A stretch of 64,000 nucleotides of DNA from Usnea hakonensis (GCA_013423325.1 BLJB01000317.1:62001-126000), one strand, 5' to 3'; positions 21,972-33,966 are shown, counted from the first letter of the stretch. The notes: a model not told the origin generated them from the letters alone. Numbers and translations are program-made.

Positions 21972-22859
21972 TTATGGTTCAACTATTCCTATCACACTTT
22001 GGTCCAGGTAGATTTGATCATAGGTAGCAATGTTGATATGCGCCCAGTAGCCGTCTAAAGACACCATCCATCTCCGGGAGCTAATTAGGTTAGAAAGGAT
22101 AGTTTAATAGAGTATCGAGTCTTACTGTTTCGGATCTCCACTATCGTACCCCTTAGGGCCCACTTTTTTCCCCTTCCCAGTGATCCAGTCCAGCAAGTGT
22201 TGGCGGTCCTCCTGATCAGCGATAAGCTTTTCCATCCCGGGAATCATCGTCCCCAGCTTGTATATAATCTCTTCCGCCCGGTCAAGCACTTGATTGATCT
22301 TTTGCGAAATCTCACGCTTTTCTCTCTTGTCGTGCGAAGACTTTAAATTCGCGATATAGGTACTCAAGATACTGATGACACGGTATTGATGGGCCGAGAA
22401 TTCTACCATAGTCGCGTACTTGAAGTCGGCCATATCGCGGTCACTTCGGAGCTTACCAATTTCCTCGTGAAGGAGTGCGACATCGTCTTCGTCATCTGGT
22501 GACATGGGAATACGAGAGAATTTTGGCTTTGCATCGGCCGCCGTACTATATTCTGGGTCTGCGTCTTCTGGGGTACCATTTTCTGGCTCGGGATCTCTGT
22601 GTTCTGGGTCTGCGTCTTCTGGGGTACTATTCTCTGGCTCGGGATCTCCTAGGCCGGTGTCATGTTCAGAATTTGGAACCTTTGGTGAACTTAAAGGGCT
22701 TGGGGTTGGGGTATCAACACGAGCGTTCAAGGGCCTGATTGTGGACGGTTTGAAGCGCTTGGCTTTGGGAATTGTGTGCTCGAGAATGTGAGCTGTGGTT
22801 TGGGCGAGTTCGATGATTGGATTATTCATAGGAGTGAAGGCAGCGCCGTTGACGACCAT
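21972..22859 (-). CDS. Unknown protein with duplicated DPEPEN..TPEDADPE repeat
   Basis: Two exons, 22126-22859 and 21972-22080, joined by a 45-nt intron with donor GTAAGA, branch CTAAC and acceptor TTAG; the join keeps frame and yields 280 aa. Start at MVVNGAAFTPMN. Residues about 72-104 hold two 16-residue acidic repeats (DPEPENSTPEDADPEH, DPEPENGTPEDADPEY). A predicted helical part follows (DVALLHEEIGKLRSDRDMAD; REISQKINQVLDRAEEII). One of the few intact-looking frames of the middle block. Upstream in the same frame an extra ORF (22917-23141) is cut off by a TAG, so the original protein may have been longer. Function unknown. Confidence 0.5.
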
Positions 22860-25338
22860 TGATGCACTGGCAGGGGGTATCTGGGCAAGGACGTCCCAGT
22901 CCGGTGGAAAACGATACTAGGGGGGGCAGAAGTCACCCAGACACCAAGTTTGTTGGTCCTGCGTGGAAGGGGTGCGGACTTCCGCATCCGGATCTGCACA
23001 CATGATGGTGAATTCTGCCGATGAGTACGTAGATTTGAGATGTAATCGCTCTCCCAGATCCCCATGGAACTGTTTGCCGTCCCAGACCTTGCTGTTTACA
23101 CACCGGTCACAAATAGCTCTGTCCAAGCTCCAAAACCCCACTGGTTGATGTAGTCGGTGACCTAGTTCTTGAGACGGTTAAGTACGGGCAAAGTTAGTAT
23201 ACTAACATGCAACCTAGAGGTTCCTGTTCATAAGATCTCTGCGTGTCTATATCGCGAAACATAAAGCCAGCAAAAACTAAGTCAAGCTCTCTTGTCGGGA
23301 GAGAGATGGTGCAAGCACTGCGACCTGGCAGCGGCAAATGAGGTAGATAGCTCGTATGATCTCCTGTTCATGTCTAACCAAGCACCGACCTCCTCATCGC
23401 CAAATGAGATATCGCAGCTAATCATCTTAAGACATGTGATTAAACGATAATAGTTTCGCATCTTTATTTGCGGGTTTTCGCGCAGGGTTTTTTCAACTGC
23501 TTTATTCGCGGACTTGGCTTGTTATAATTGGTCGTATTGATATTGTTTTTGGGAGATGGATCTGGAGAGGTTGAAAGATTTCTTTGGGGAGAGAGATCTG
23601 GTGCCGTCCACTGTTAGCACTGGGTTGAGACAATGCCAGCTTCCACGCATAGTCGACAACTCGCAATGTCTCGTTTCGTGGTAAGCTTGCGCCCATAAAC
23701 CAAATATGTGTCATTTCCTTCTCTCCCGTGCATCTGATAGTTTCCAAATACGATATTGTATGGCCATTTTCCCGTGCTACTGTGGTGTTTGGGGGCTGTT
23801 CCTTTATTCTTGTAGCTTTTCGTAGTTGGGTATAAAGGGATTGGTAAAAAGTCGAAAGAGTACCTTAGTATATAGGAACGTCTTTAACGAACCAAGAGTA
23901 AGAATAGGGAGAAACGCGTTAGAGAAGTACCTTTCTTCGTCGTCGCCCTAGCAACTTTATGCGAAATTCGATCGGCCTCGCTAACGGATTCTTCCATGGT
24001 CAATTAGTTATGAGTTAACGGTCTGGCAAACTCGGCAAGCTTCTTAATCCTCCTTCTCACACTACCCGTCACGTATATTGATGCTTCGCCACCCTGTCAA
24101 TATATCTCAGCCCCTGCTGAAGACGCGCACGATCATGACTGTCAAGGCTATCTTCGGACTTGGGAGGCTCACTGATGTCTTGGCGTTGACCTCCTGGCCC
24201 TGAGGGCAAGAGGGTACTCGCGTTCGCTCTCGGACGCTTACCCGCATACTCTTTCACTTTAGTCATTATCGCTGTAACTAGAGGGGAAGAAGAGTTTCAA
24301 AACTAGGGAACTGTTCTAGAAATACTCAACAGCGAACCTTATCATCTCAAACTGGCTCGGTGTAGTGCCACTCAAAAAGGATCGAATCGAGACGGGCTGA
24401 CGCGGGCTTGCGCGGGTCCTCTCTACAACAGTTGTACCACCACCCAAAGTGCTCTGATCAGGGGATAAAGAAGATATTGTCTCTATATCAAAGACTGGAT
24501 TTGTAACTGAGAAGAAGGTGACAAGGCAGAAGCACGCATATCTGTAATGGTTTGCTTGTGAAGCCTTCAGGATCTAAAGAGCAAGATAAGAAGAGGCAAA
24601 GTAGCAACCAGACCGCCACGCAAGAAGGCCAAAAAGTGTATAGTGAACGGGAATCGACCGTGAAGTGATACATCCCAAACTGTCCCGATAAAAAGCTTTA
24701 TTTACCCGAGAAGGCAAGTCGACGGTCAAGACTCGCGACCTCACGCTCAAGACTATCGATCAAGATATCTTACATCTTGATCTTACTCGTAGGTGCTCTC
24801 AAGCGTAGCCCTGTCGGTTTGAGCTTGGGTCACGCCCTTGCAGAGGGCTACAAATTGCCGTCCTATAGGCCCCCCAATATCAGTCTCTCTTGTCTCGTAT
24901 CCAAGGCCATGACCGAAAAATCTTAAACTCCTAGAAATTCCTACGAGTATAATGCTAGTCGTCTCTTTTTCATACCACCTGAAGTTGGTATCACAGTGTT
25001 GTTTGCGACAAGGAGACACAGTGGCCGCCAAATGTCTCTCAGTGGCTTTGAAATATTGAAACGCTCATTCACAATATACAGGGACGGAGTAATAGCAACA
25101 AGCGATCTATCCCGGGCACACTTGGAGATGCGGCGGTCATACCGTCCATGGCAGTCCCGAGAACCAAAGACTGCATTCGCTCATGGCCAGGCAGTCCCGA
25201 CTTTTTCCACACTCCTAGCAGGACGCCAGCAGGCGTCCTGCCAGTACAACAAAAGACTTGGGGTCAAGGACCCCCTAGTCCAACAGGTAACTAAAAATGC
25301 CCATTAGCGCGAGCAGCCGAACTGTGTCATATTAGCAG
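22860..25338. other. Decayed region, fragments only
   Basis: Holds the possible 5' part (22917-23141 minus) of the neighbouring gene and a short minus ORF at 24069-24266 (basic, begins MTKVKEYAGKRPRA). Near 25205-25245 GCAGGACGCC and GGCGTCCTGC form a small inverted repeat. Nothing else recognised. Confidence 0.45.
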
Positions 25339-25698
25339 CTACCCCTTAGTTAAGGATTTGTCTAGCTTACCAACGAAGCCAAAAGACAGGCGGCGCCGTC
25401 TCTTGTTAGGAGTTGGAGGGCTGTGATTCCTAGCAATACCAGCATGAGTAGGGTCAGCGCGGGGGCGGGGGGTGCCGAGGAGTGTTGGGGTTGCTGGTGC
25501 AATAGGGTCCGCCGCTGTGGCGGCTACTAGGCTCTGAAGACTCCTCGTCGTAAGCGTATGGCTGATGGCGCCTGCCTCTAAGACAGTGCCTACCAGATTG
25601 TAGGCTGTGAGAAGGAAAGGATGTGGAGAGGCGTTCAAAGGCCTTTTCATAGGCCGGCGAATTTGTGTCCCATCGTGCAATTTTTTCTCCTTGGACAC
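25339..25698 (-). CDS. Small unknown basic ORF with nuclear-localisation-like KRRRR
   Basis: 119-aa single frame from MSKEKKLHDGT; Ala/Thr/Pro-rich middle (ATAADPIAPATPTLLGTPRP) and basic end PTPNKRRRRLSFGF. Surrounded by transposon relics. No family recognised. Confidence 0.3.
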   Translation of the reverse strand: MSKEKKLHDGTQIRRPMKRPLNASPHPFLLTAYNLVGTVLEAGAISHTLTTRSLQSLVAATAADPIAPATPTLLGTPRPRADPTHAGIARNHSPPTPNKRRRRLSFGFVGKLDKSLTKG

Positions 25699-26269
25699 AG
25701 ACCGACTCCTTTTTCTGAGTGATGAGACAAGTGTTGCTATAGCCGCAGACTCTGTTATTCAGAATCTTCGTAAATTATCAATCTCTGAGCATTTTAAATC
25801 AAACATACTTTCATAGTAACGTCGTGATTGGTTTTGGTCTGTCTCGTTGTTGGTTTGACCGTTTTGACTGACCTGGCGATACTGGGGAGGTTGGGTGTAG
25901 AGTAACAGAGATCTTGCATTGATGTAATGCCAGAAACTTGGGCTGGCTCTGAAATTCGGGACCAAACAATCCTCGGATTTGCGGGAGGTGAAAGGAGTGG
26001 CCAGGACACCGACTCTGAAGGGGAGGAATGGACTGGTGAGTTTTGATGAAAACAGCATTCCCGGAATGAAGAAGAAAATCACAGCGACCACGCTGTAAGT
26101 CAAACACTGTGTGAGGGAAGCAAAAGCAATCCTGGTAGATACAATTTCTCATGCCGTTCCCAATCCATCCATGCGGAACACGAATCCATTTGTGTTTGGG
26201 AAGATCGGGGTGCGGCCATGATTTGAATTATTCAGTAATGACTGGAGCCGGGGTAAGATCCTCGGCCAC

Positions 26270-26753
26270 TAAGGGGACTTCTCAAGCATCGTATTTATAT
26301 AGAAACGCATCGCGATTTCTACAGTCTGATTTGTGCGCTCACTGCTTCCGTCGGTCTGCGGGTGGTAGGCTGTTGAATAGAGTAAGCCTACACCTAGACG
26401 TTGGAACAATGCTTATCAAATTTCCGAAAGAAATTTGCGGTCTCTGTTTAAAATCAGTGCCTTGGGAATACCCTAGTCGGTGTTTCGAGCCTATCAAGTA
26501 GTGTATTAGCCCACTAAGTAGCCGTCCATATAGTAGTGCCAGGGTTATAGGTTATTCGTTTTGAGAACTTATCAGTGACTGAAAGTATCGTGTCGAAACC
26601 TTCATCACAAAGTGGCAACACGAGTACGAAATCAAGGTTTTGAAAAGAGAGGATTTGTGAGGTCTGATGGAGTGGCCAGGACGCCGACTCGAAAATGAGA
26701 GGTGAGTGTTGATGAGAACTTGTGGGGGTCAGTGTACAGCAGAACAAATACAC
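26270..26753 (-). pseudogene. Ty3/gypsy integrase relic
   Basis: The frame ending at 26514 has GFDTILSVTDKFSKRITY, the start of the retroviral-type integrase core. Beyond two or more stop codons another frame (about 26390-26275) gives STAYHPQTDGSSERTNQTVE, the conserved YHPQTDGQ.ER.N region. The intervening piece is cut by TAG and TAA at places where the element normally has Trp or Gln codons, consistent with C-to-T/G-to-A mutation. Non-functional. Confidence 0.75.
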
Positions 26754-27335
26754 TCCAGTCCAAAGTAAATGCCCAGTGTGACCATTGAGGTCATGATCCC
26801 TCTTCCACGGTTTTTAATAAGAACGCTATTTCCTTCTCGTTTCTCCAGGGCAGGAATTATTCTGGTCCCATTGCTCGCTTCTTCTTTAACCCGTTCCTAC
26901 TTAGCCTTGGTCCGAGGCTTGCCTTGTCTATAACAGTTCTAATAAAGATATCCCTCGAAGGGGCACGTCTTGTCGTACGTACGCCATTGTGGACTAGATT
27001 TAACCCCGTATTGTATGTAGTTTCTTTTGTGCTTTCCAACAAATCCCGCTCTGGTCCTAAGCGACTTTCCTAGCAAAGCTCGGACCTTTTTCTGCCGCCG
27101 CACTGGTCGGTATACACCTGTTGAGGCTGATCACTACTGGTAGACTTGAGCAGCATTTTTCCAATAAATACTCGGCTAGCTTGTGTCAAAGTTTATTACA
27201 TGTGTCAGTATGTCAATACCCTCTACAGTCTGGTTTAATAGACTTGAAGAGAACGATAAAAATCGTCTCAAAAAGGTGTATCCAAATAAAACTGGTATTC
27301 TGAGTAAAGATGGCTAGAGAGTAGTACGTTGCGGT

Positions 27336-27830
27336 CTATCCGTCTTTGCCGAGTATGATATGGTAATACTGTTTACCCTCGTGGTCAACGCCTTCGCGTA
27401 CGGCCCGAACATTCCGTTTGTAGGTCTTGATCCGTGATGCAAGATGGATGGACGATCCGATATATATAGAGTATCGACCATCTCTATGGGTGCCGATGAT
27501 GATATAAACACCAGCCAGACGTTGCTGGAAATCAATACGTGGTAGACCTAGCCGAAGATTTTCAGGTGTAATCTGGTCATGGCCTAGAACGCACGTCACC
27601 TGGTTGGTGATTACTTCTACCATCTTCGTAACGAAGTGGTCGTTCTCTAGCCTATTACAATGCCACAAAGTCTTGAGTTCCTACGCAGTATCGGGACAAT
27701 ATTCACTATCGCGAACAGCTCTGTCATCGTAGACAGCTCTATTATCGGCTAACAGTGTCTCGACTACCCCTTGGACTCTGTATAGGAATTGGTCTGTAAA
27801 GAACTGGACATTTACGATATCGTGATCTGA
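27336..27830 (-). pseudogene. GIY-YIG nuclease-like gene, interrupted
   Basis: The frame 27668-27336 carries LAGVYIIIGTHRDG, then YSIYIGSSIHLASRIKTYKR: the GIY and YIG strands with the conserved Arg that follow one another in GIY-YIG nucleases, in a form seen in fungal nuclear proteins. The same frame continues upstream to about 27830 (VQFFTDQFLYRVQGVVETLL) but a TAG at 27681-27683 interrupts it, and the usual Glu-containing C-terminal part is missing or out of frame. A further ORF from ATG 28261 (MFKRKASESRSYF), itself stopped by TAG, may be the 5' end. Such nucleases often belong to selfish elements; that is an inference here. Confidence 0.6.
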
Positions 27831-28099
27831 GGAGGTCCTTGAGCATCTTGGTCAGATGGAAATGGGACAAGTGAATATCCGTGACGGCGCGGGCGATGGT
27901 ACACAGGGTACCGGTGTTATTATCAAGCAATTGGTGTTACTCGCAAGATCGGGACCTTGGTGGACTCCCTGGCTCAGCACGATGTTCGACTGAGAAGACT
28001 TAGGGAGTGTTGGAGGTTGTCAATGTGCTTCTCTCTGACTCCTTCCGCCAAGGGAGTTAATATAATCTGAAAAAATCCTGCCGGATGAGTGACCAGAAA

Positions 28100-28363
28100 T
28101 TAGACGACATGGTAATCCCGTCTAAAAGTCCCGGCGCTGACACCCTTTGGAATCTGAGTACACTCTGTTCCCCCATGAGACTCGTCGCGATCGGAAGACT
28201 CTTCGCGGCTGGGAGAAGCTTTGAAGTAGCTCCTGCTTTCACTGGCTTTCCGCTTAAACATCAATGAGACATGGATCTCGGTTCTCCTGGGCTCGGATGG
28301 TACGGCAATCCGACAGCCGCGTATCCAAAGGACCAAAGGTATAATGAACTGGGAGCTGAGCAA
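28100..28363 (-). pseudogene. Possible 5' part of the GIY-YIG gene
   Basis: Minus frame with a Ser/Arg-rich start from Met 28261 (KASESRSYFKASPSREESS), ending at a TAG after which the same frame goes on (FLVTHPAGFFQIILTPLAEG). Its link to the downstream GIY-YIG frame is by position only. Confidence 0.25.
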
Positions 28364-28858
28364 CTAGTGTCCAATGTCCAGCACATTTCACGAAGTATAT
28401 GAAAGGCCCGCTACAAGCCCCGGTTAGTGGTTGTCCATCGTGATGCTAGCAGTACTAGCGTCAAGTGGGGACGTCCGTATTTCCTTAGAAGAGGTTTTCT
28501 GATACAAAGGACCTGCCGGCCTCTCTAAAACCCCTCGTCCCCTCTACCATAGAGTAGGGTACCTACCGGGGAATCTCTATGGCCAAGGATCTATTCGGAT
28601 TAGAAAATGGTAAGAATAAAGCTAAGAAGACCTACATAAAGTCGAACAAGGCTACTCACAAAAATTTCGAGCCGAGTCCATGTTGTTTAGTATCGACAAC
28701 GCGTTGCGGATACTCTTTAGCGAGTTCGACTTATTTCTAGCTAGAAATCATCACGAGGGAGGCTTCAACATCTTTGAACCGGTCGCATTTCTCCCGCGGA
28801 CCATTTGCACAGATCGAAGCATCCGTGTGTTCGGCCAAAGCCCAGTCATCTTGAAACT

Positions 28859-29293
28859 CTAAATAGTTCCCAGTATAGATTGAATGTTAGGTTTCTGCTT
28901 ACGGATTACTGCTTCGTTGAAACTCTTGACAGCTACCCTCATTCTCGGATCGAAATCATACGTAATATTCTCTGTCGGCATATTTGTGAGTGTTGCAGCC
29001 CTTCGAGGCATCTCGAGGTCTCTTGACCGGCTCATTGATTCAGTTGGCTTTCGTGTCACAAAACTTGTACGAGGCATGTTCCAAAGTGAACAATTAAGGA
29101 TATCCCAGGCTACACTGAAGTGGGCCCATGTGGGCACATCGGGACCGGTAGTCTGCGCAATTCCCCCGTTTCTCTCGAATGTATAGTTTATGAGTGTATC
29201 GCGGTAGTGCCCCCGTAGAGCGGCAGGATCCAAATCAGATCCCCCTGCATGCAATCTGAAGATGGCGAAGACATCCAATTCAGCCCCTGACAT
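28859..29293 (-). CDS. Unknown ORF
   Basis: 144-aa frame starting at MSGAELDVFAIFRLHAGG. Mixed hydrophobic/polar, looks like a folded protein (GHYRDTLINYTFERNGG; WAHFSVAWDILNCS). No family recognised; neighbours are relics of repeated modules. Confidence 0.3.
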   Translation of the reverse strand: MSGAELDVFAIFRLHAGGSDLDPAALRGHYRDTLINYTFERNGGIAQTTGPDVPTWAHFSVAWDILNCSLWNMPRTSFVTRKPTESMSRSRDLEMPRRAATLTNMPTENITYDFDPRMRVAVKSFNEAVIRKQKPNIQSILGTI

Positions 29294-29329
29294 ATTAAAA
29301 TGAACCGTTGGCCATCGTGATTCCCTCTA

Positions 29330-29854
29330 CTAGTAATAATCATATATTAGAGACTGTCGCATATAAATGCGGAGAGACTTACTGCTGATGATGATGGGGA
29401 GGAGCCATTGGTTTAATTCGGCTTTCTGAGCCAGTCTTCCCGTGTCTGCTGGTAACAATGACGGATTAGAGAAACATCGCATGTAGTGCAGTGAGGTGAG
29501 AACAGTGCAATGTGGGGAGAGTATACTTTGCATTATGACCGGAGCTGTGTTTGTAATCTCGTCGCACGCTGGCCGACCTTTTGGCGGCACATTTCTCATG
29601 AAACTTGACACCTCGGTTGCCACTTCACTGCTGATGATGGGTAGGTTGCTGGTGATCAACAGGTCAGGTGTCGGGAAGAGCGCGCTTTGGCCAGTCTTTC
29701 TTGTAAGCCCGTTGTCGTTGGTAGGAACACCCAAGTCTGCAGTCAGAACCAAGCCCTGTACTGATGATGGATCTTGGCGTACTGTTTGAGCTCCCGCCGG
29801 CCCATTTAGAGCTCGATGGTGATCCATCAGATGGACGGCCCCAAACCAGGGCAA
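29330..29854 (-). pseudogene. Unknown repeated module (KWAGGSSNSTPRSIIST copy 1)
   Basis: A 174-codon frame is open here, but its 5' end overlaps another frame that reads SSKWAGGSSNSTPRSIIST, shared almost exactly with 39.3 kb. The downstream part of the long frame has LAQKAELNQW, which recurs at about 42.0-42.1 kb as LAQKAGLNQW. So several short exons of one repeated gene family seem to lie here. Function unknown. Confidence 0.35.
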
Positions 29855-30097
29855 AAGGGGTTAAACTACCTTTCTTGACGCCGCCTGATGCCTGGGCTTT
29901 GATGCCTGAGCTTTATCGCGCTGATTATAATCGTACGTTTTGCAGGGTATTTTCGTGCCTAACAAGTCAGTACCGGCTAACATAGATCTCATCGGGGCCA
30001 AACGAACGCTCATCTACCTTGTTGACCACTGCGTGGGTCAAATCGCACGTATGTTCGTCGGGCCCAGCTTCGTAGATGCACTAAGCGCCTAAGCAGC

Positions 30098-30301
30098 TTA
30101 GCAAGAGGCCAAACTAGTGTTAAAAAGTGAAAACCAGAGAAGATTGGGGCTGCACAGAGCCATACATACGCGCATCGGCCCTTTTCTATGTTTGCATCGC
30201 TGACACAGTGCCGAAAAGGACCAATTGGACCCGGCAACAACGGGTCGTGTCCCCTCCTGCAGCCCAAGCAAATTTGAATTTATACCTAGCTCCTCGCGCA
30301 C
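30098..30301 (-). pseudogene. DUF3716-like zinc-binding fragment, copy 1
   Basis: The segment SALCQRCKHRKGPMRVCMALC has the C..C...GP...C order found in the DUF3716 family of ascomycete proteins of unknown function. The second half of the domain is missing. It lies downstream (minus strand) of the DPVVELAKMDP exon at 30.7-30.8 kb, as in the neighbouring paralog. Confidence 0.4.
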
Positions 30302-30722
30302 AGATTTCTATTTGCTTATCTATCTTAATAGTATTAGTATCCTTAAAGGCTAATCGCTCCAATCCGCCTACTATAAGATTAGTATCTCTCGCCAGAGTAC
30401 GAAATCGATCCTCGATCTCAACCTAATTATCCTCTAGTAGCTAACTCATTCGAGCAAGGACTTAGCTACCCCTAAGTACGGCCTATACCCCGGTAATCTA
30501 AACGGTATCGTTATTGTAAGGGTTAAAAGTCACGACCATATATCTAGAAGTAGGGGTTAGGAATATTATCTAGTAGCCCAAAAACGGGTAGGATCGTGAT
30601 AGGACTCCCCGCGGCTATAAACAAGGACGCCTAGGAGGCGATAGGTCGGCGTCATAATCTGTTTCTGTTAGCGCAGGTCCAAAGAAGGCCAAAAAGGCCT
30701 CAATAGGGTTAGAATAGGCTAT

Positions 30723-31265
30723 TTACGTATGTGTCGTCCATCTTGAAGCTCCCGCGGGTCTCGACCGTGCGCATCGGGTCCATTTTGGCCAGCTCGACAA
30801 CGGGATCTCGGCTCCGATACGGTAGGTACCCTTGCCCGTAACATTCTCAATATTGGTCGCCGAGGTACGTTTCAACTGGATGGGTGCGAGGATTGGAGGG
30901 ATGAATAAATGTGCGACGGCTGGTTCGAGCGTCCCGGTCTCCCGGTTAGGAGTCGCAAGGCTTTTGAAAGAATCGGGATCCAGCAGCCAACGTTGTGAGT
31001 CGATGTCGTCCTTGGACAACATTCTGTTCATAACCTGATCTTTTGTATTTGCGTATGCTTGCGCGTCGCTTTCTTTCTCTCTTTTGGCTGAGCTTAGGGG
31101 TGAATTAGGATGCTCAGTTGGCCGTTGAAGCCAAAATTCCTCGACTCGGCCGATAAAACAATTGAAGGAGTCCTTGAGGTCATTCGAGATGCTTTTGCCA
31201 GAGGCTTGTTGATTTTTCTTATCTCTCTGAACTATCGGAACGCCTGCACTTGCCGGAATTTGCAA
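30723..31265 (-). CDS. Unknown ORF; paralog of the 31.6 kb gene at its end
   Basis: 180-codon frame with charged stretches (KREKESDAQAYANTKDQ). In its last part another frame gives SRDPVVELAKMDPMRTVETR, matching DPELIKLAKIEPRRLMETR at about 31.58-31.66 kb; both are followed by a GTAA donor and related intron sequence. The coding frame therefore switches, through an intron or decay. Function unknown. Confidence 0.3.
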   Translation of the reverse strand: MQIPASAGVPIVQRDKKNQQASGKSISNDLKDSFNCFIGRVEEFWLQRPTEHPNSPLSSAKREKESDAQAYANTKDQVMNRMLSKDDIDSQRWLLDPDSFKSLATPNRETGTLEPAVAHLFIPPILAPIQLKRTSATNIENVTGKGTYRIGAEIPLSSWPKWTRCARSRPAGASRWTTHT

Positions 31266-31295
31266 CCGGACACCCCAAGATCATCAAGAGTGGCA

Positions 31296-31800
31296 TCATT
31301 GTTCGTGGCCTACAACAATGGCCCCTTGCGCTTGTCCCTCCCTACAGTGTTTGAAAGGACCCATTAAGGCACCCGTAGCATTGTTATCGTCTTTACAGCC
31401 CGAGCACGCATTTCTCTTACTATGCTCGTGGGTGCCATGGACATAGACCAGGATACTAAAAAGTCGATGGGTCTCATTCAAAGTCTATCTAGGTTAGAAC
31501 TGGTCCAAACAAGGCTAAGCAGCCCGGATTAGGGTCAAAACAGGCCACTTACGTTACTATCGGGCGTCGTCCAGCCCTCTCGGGTCTCCATGAGGCGGCG
31601 TGGCTCTATCTTTGCCAATTTAATCAACTCAGGGTCTACATCTTTGAAGCTAATGATGGCTTCGGCCTTCTTCAGGGCCTCGCACTTTGGAAACAAGGCA
31701 CCACTGGCTTCCGTATAATTCTATCAGCCCCAATCATCGGTGAACTCGGCAATATCATCCTGTGTCGCAATGACCATAGTTGATTGACGTTCATCGAGGC
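31296..31800 (-). pseudogene. DUF3716-like gene fragment, copy 2
   Basis: Upstream exon (about 31740-31552) encodes ALFPKCEALKKAEAIISF and the DPELIKLAKIEPRRLMETR module and ends at donor GTAAGT; an intron to TAACCTAG follows; the next exon (31481-31296) gives KRNACSGCKDDNNATGAL and GPFKHCREGQAQGAI, the first half of a DUF3716-type Cys cluster. The second half (SGCKFR) appears only in another frame, so a frameshift is likely. Function unknown. Confidence 0.42.
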
Positions 31801-32231
31801 GGAAAAAGTTTAAATAGGTCACAAAAAAGCCGGCGATAATAATAGCGGTTTGAAAAAACGTTATATTGGAATTGGTAAACCCTAAGTAGACTAAATATCA
31901 GCCAATCGATGTTGAAAGGGGCAAATGATGAGTTGAGCAGTGGTAGACTGGGCCAAAGAAGACGACATTGTACAGAAGAGGGTTATTTTAATACAAGAGG
32001 ATGTATGAAGGTGCAAATAGATTCGAAATATAGTAAGGACTTAATCAAGGGTTAGGGCTAGGTCTAACCCTCCCGGTGCACTCGGATCCGGGGACGACGC
32101 CACCTTAGATTTGTCTTTTGGCGATGTATTTGGATTCAGGGCAATGTTGTCCACTTTCGCTTTGGTTGTGCTCCTTTTGGTCGGCCTGGTAGGCCGCGGC
32201 TCGCATTGGATGGAGCATTTGTATCCGGTAC

Positions 32232-32282
32232 TATATTGTCCGTGGACAATATATACCCATTCATTGTTGTCCGTGGATAACA
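32232..32282. repeat. Two related 18-22 bp palindromes
   Basis: A perfect inverted repeat, TATATTGTCC-GT-GGACAATATA (32232-32253), is followed 11 bp on by a near-perfect one, TGTTGTCC-GT-GGATAACA (32265-32282). Both share TTGTCCGTGGA at the centre. Confidence 0.85.
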
Positions 32283-33341
32283 TAGGCCTATTCGATAATT
32301 CGGGCTATTAACTAGCATTCCATAATTCGGCCGCTTAACGAGTATTGAATACGAGATAGGATTCTTTTGTATCATTATTCAAAATTCGATTTTGCAATCC
32401 TAACTGCCCGTAGCTGAATCCAATGTAGAGTCTGAAGCCCGGTCTCCATTTGCTATTGAACAAAGCGACGAGACATACTCCCTGCTGTGATGTATATAGC
32501 GGAGCCTCGAGAGAACAAAAGCTACTACACTCAGTAAATACCGGTGGCTTGCTGACGCCTCTCCAGGAATCCCGAGCCCCGACCTCGTCCTGTTACTGGG
32601 GTGGTGGCGGTTTTCCGGACCTTAAAGTCGATTGCTGGGTGCTTTCTTGGACCGCGCCACCTTGAGATATGAAATCTCTCCTCGTCAGGCAGAGCTAATT
32701 TGCTCAAAACATGCTTCGAGCTAAGACCGTGAACGGCATAGACTGTTCTCACGATTAACACATATATACTCCGGCAGGGAAGAAAGAGATCAAATCCAAA
32801 ATTTTGACTCTTCGGCGGAAAAGCGATATGCACAGTCTTCGAGTAGACGTAGAAGACCTATATAGACACGATCCCCATCAGCCGCGGTTTTCAACACCCT
32901 TAACTAAGCCTTGACGGTATTGGAGTGTTTGACGTCTTTAATAGCTTGTTCCTCTTCGAGTAAAATCGATACGCCTTCCGTTACACCCTGCTTCCGTTCC
33001 TCCCATGCCATCCCCCTTCCCATCATCACCATCCTCGTCAACCTTTTTGCTAGTTTGAATCTGCTGCTTCTTGAGACACTTCGCTGCATTCTTCTTGGCC
33101 TTCTCTCTGGCCTTCCCAGTCAGACTTGGGTCGATGTCGTATTTGGTCTGGCGGCTTGCTTTGATGGTGTCTGTTGCCAGTGGCGGGGCTTGGTCTTGTT
33201 TGGTCCCACGTCCTAGAAGTACTGTTACAGCTGCTAGGTAAGGTTGGGCTGCGAGACCTTTAGTGTTGTAGTAGGTGATAGCGTCACCGGCCCATCGTCG
33301 ATGGAACCAACGGGTCCACGGGGGTTTTTATCCTCACGCTT

Positions 33342-33966
33342 CTATGCCGTTCGGATTCCCACATATGCGTCGTAAAAAGAATTTACGGTAATAAAAGTAA
33401 AAAACGCCTTAACATGGAATGGCTCGTCACTCGGTTCGTTAAATACTTCCAAAAGCTGATCTTGAATATATTTGAATTTCCCTAAGTCACCAATCTCTTG
33501 CAAAATACCGTCGGTGTGCACCTTTAAGAGAATACAGTCGAGCTCAAGATACCCCAGATTTCCCGTTTCCCGAAGCTCCCTCATTTTGGGATCAAAATTG
33601 GACCGCGCGCTCGAAAGTTGTCTTTGGGATGGTCATGTTGAGAATCCCAGCATCCATGTCCAAATTATTCCTGTTTCGAGCCCAAGCTGCATACTGTTCC
33701 ACCACCTCTAGATTCTTCGTCCAACACGTGCAATCGGACGCTTTGGAGAAAAGATCCTCTACCTTATTCATCTTCATTGGAAAACGCATTTTTAACCTCT
33801 TCCCGGCCATATGGTAGCCATTCGTAGACGCCGACATCATAACTGATTTCCACATCCGCTTGTACCACATCACAAGCCGCAGAGTCACGCAATATTTGTT
33901 CGAGTCTTCCAAAAAGCAGCCGACTTGATCAAGTCGCTCACCACCAGACACAGAATTCCAAAGCAT
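33342..33966 (-). pseudogene. Unknown ORF with frameshift in a T4 run
   Basis: The frame 33966-33592 (WARNRNNLDMDAGILNM, IPKTTFERAVQF) and the frame 33584-33342 (MRELRETGNLGYLELDC) appear to continue one protein; a one-base shift at the TTTT before GATCCC near 33595 would join them. Folded-protein composition, no family recognised. Confidence 0.35.

Noticed and set aside
30290..30720. Possible solo LTR
   Set aside because: AT-rich DNA with a TATAAA-like site, but no matching copy or TG..CA ends found in the window.
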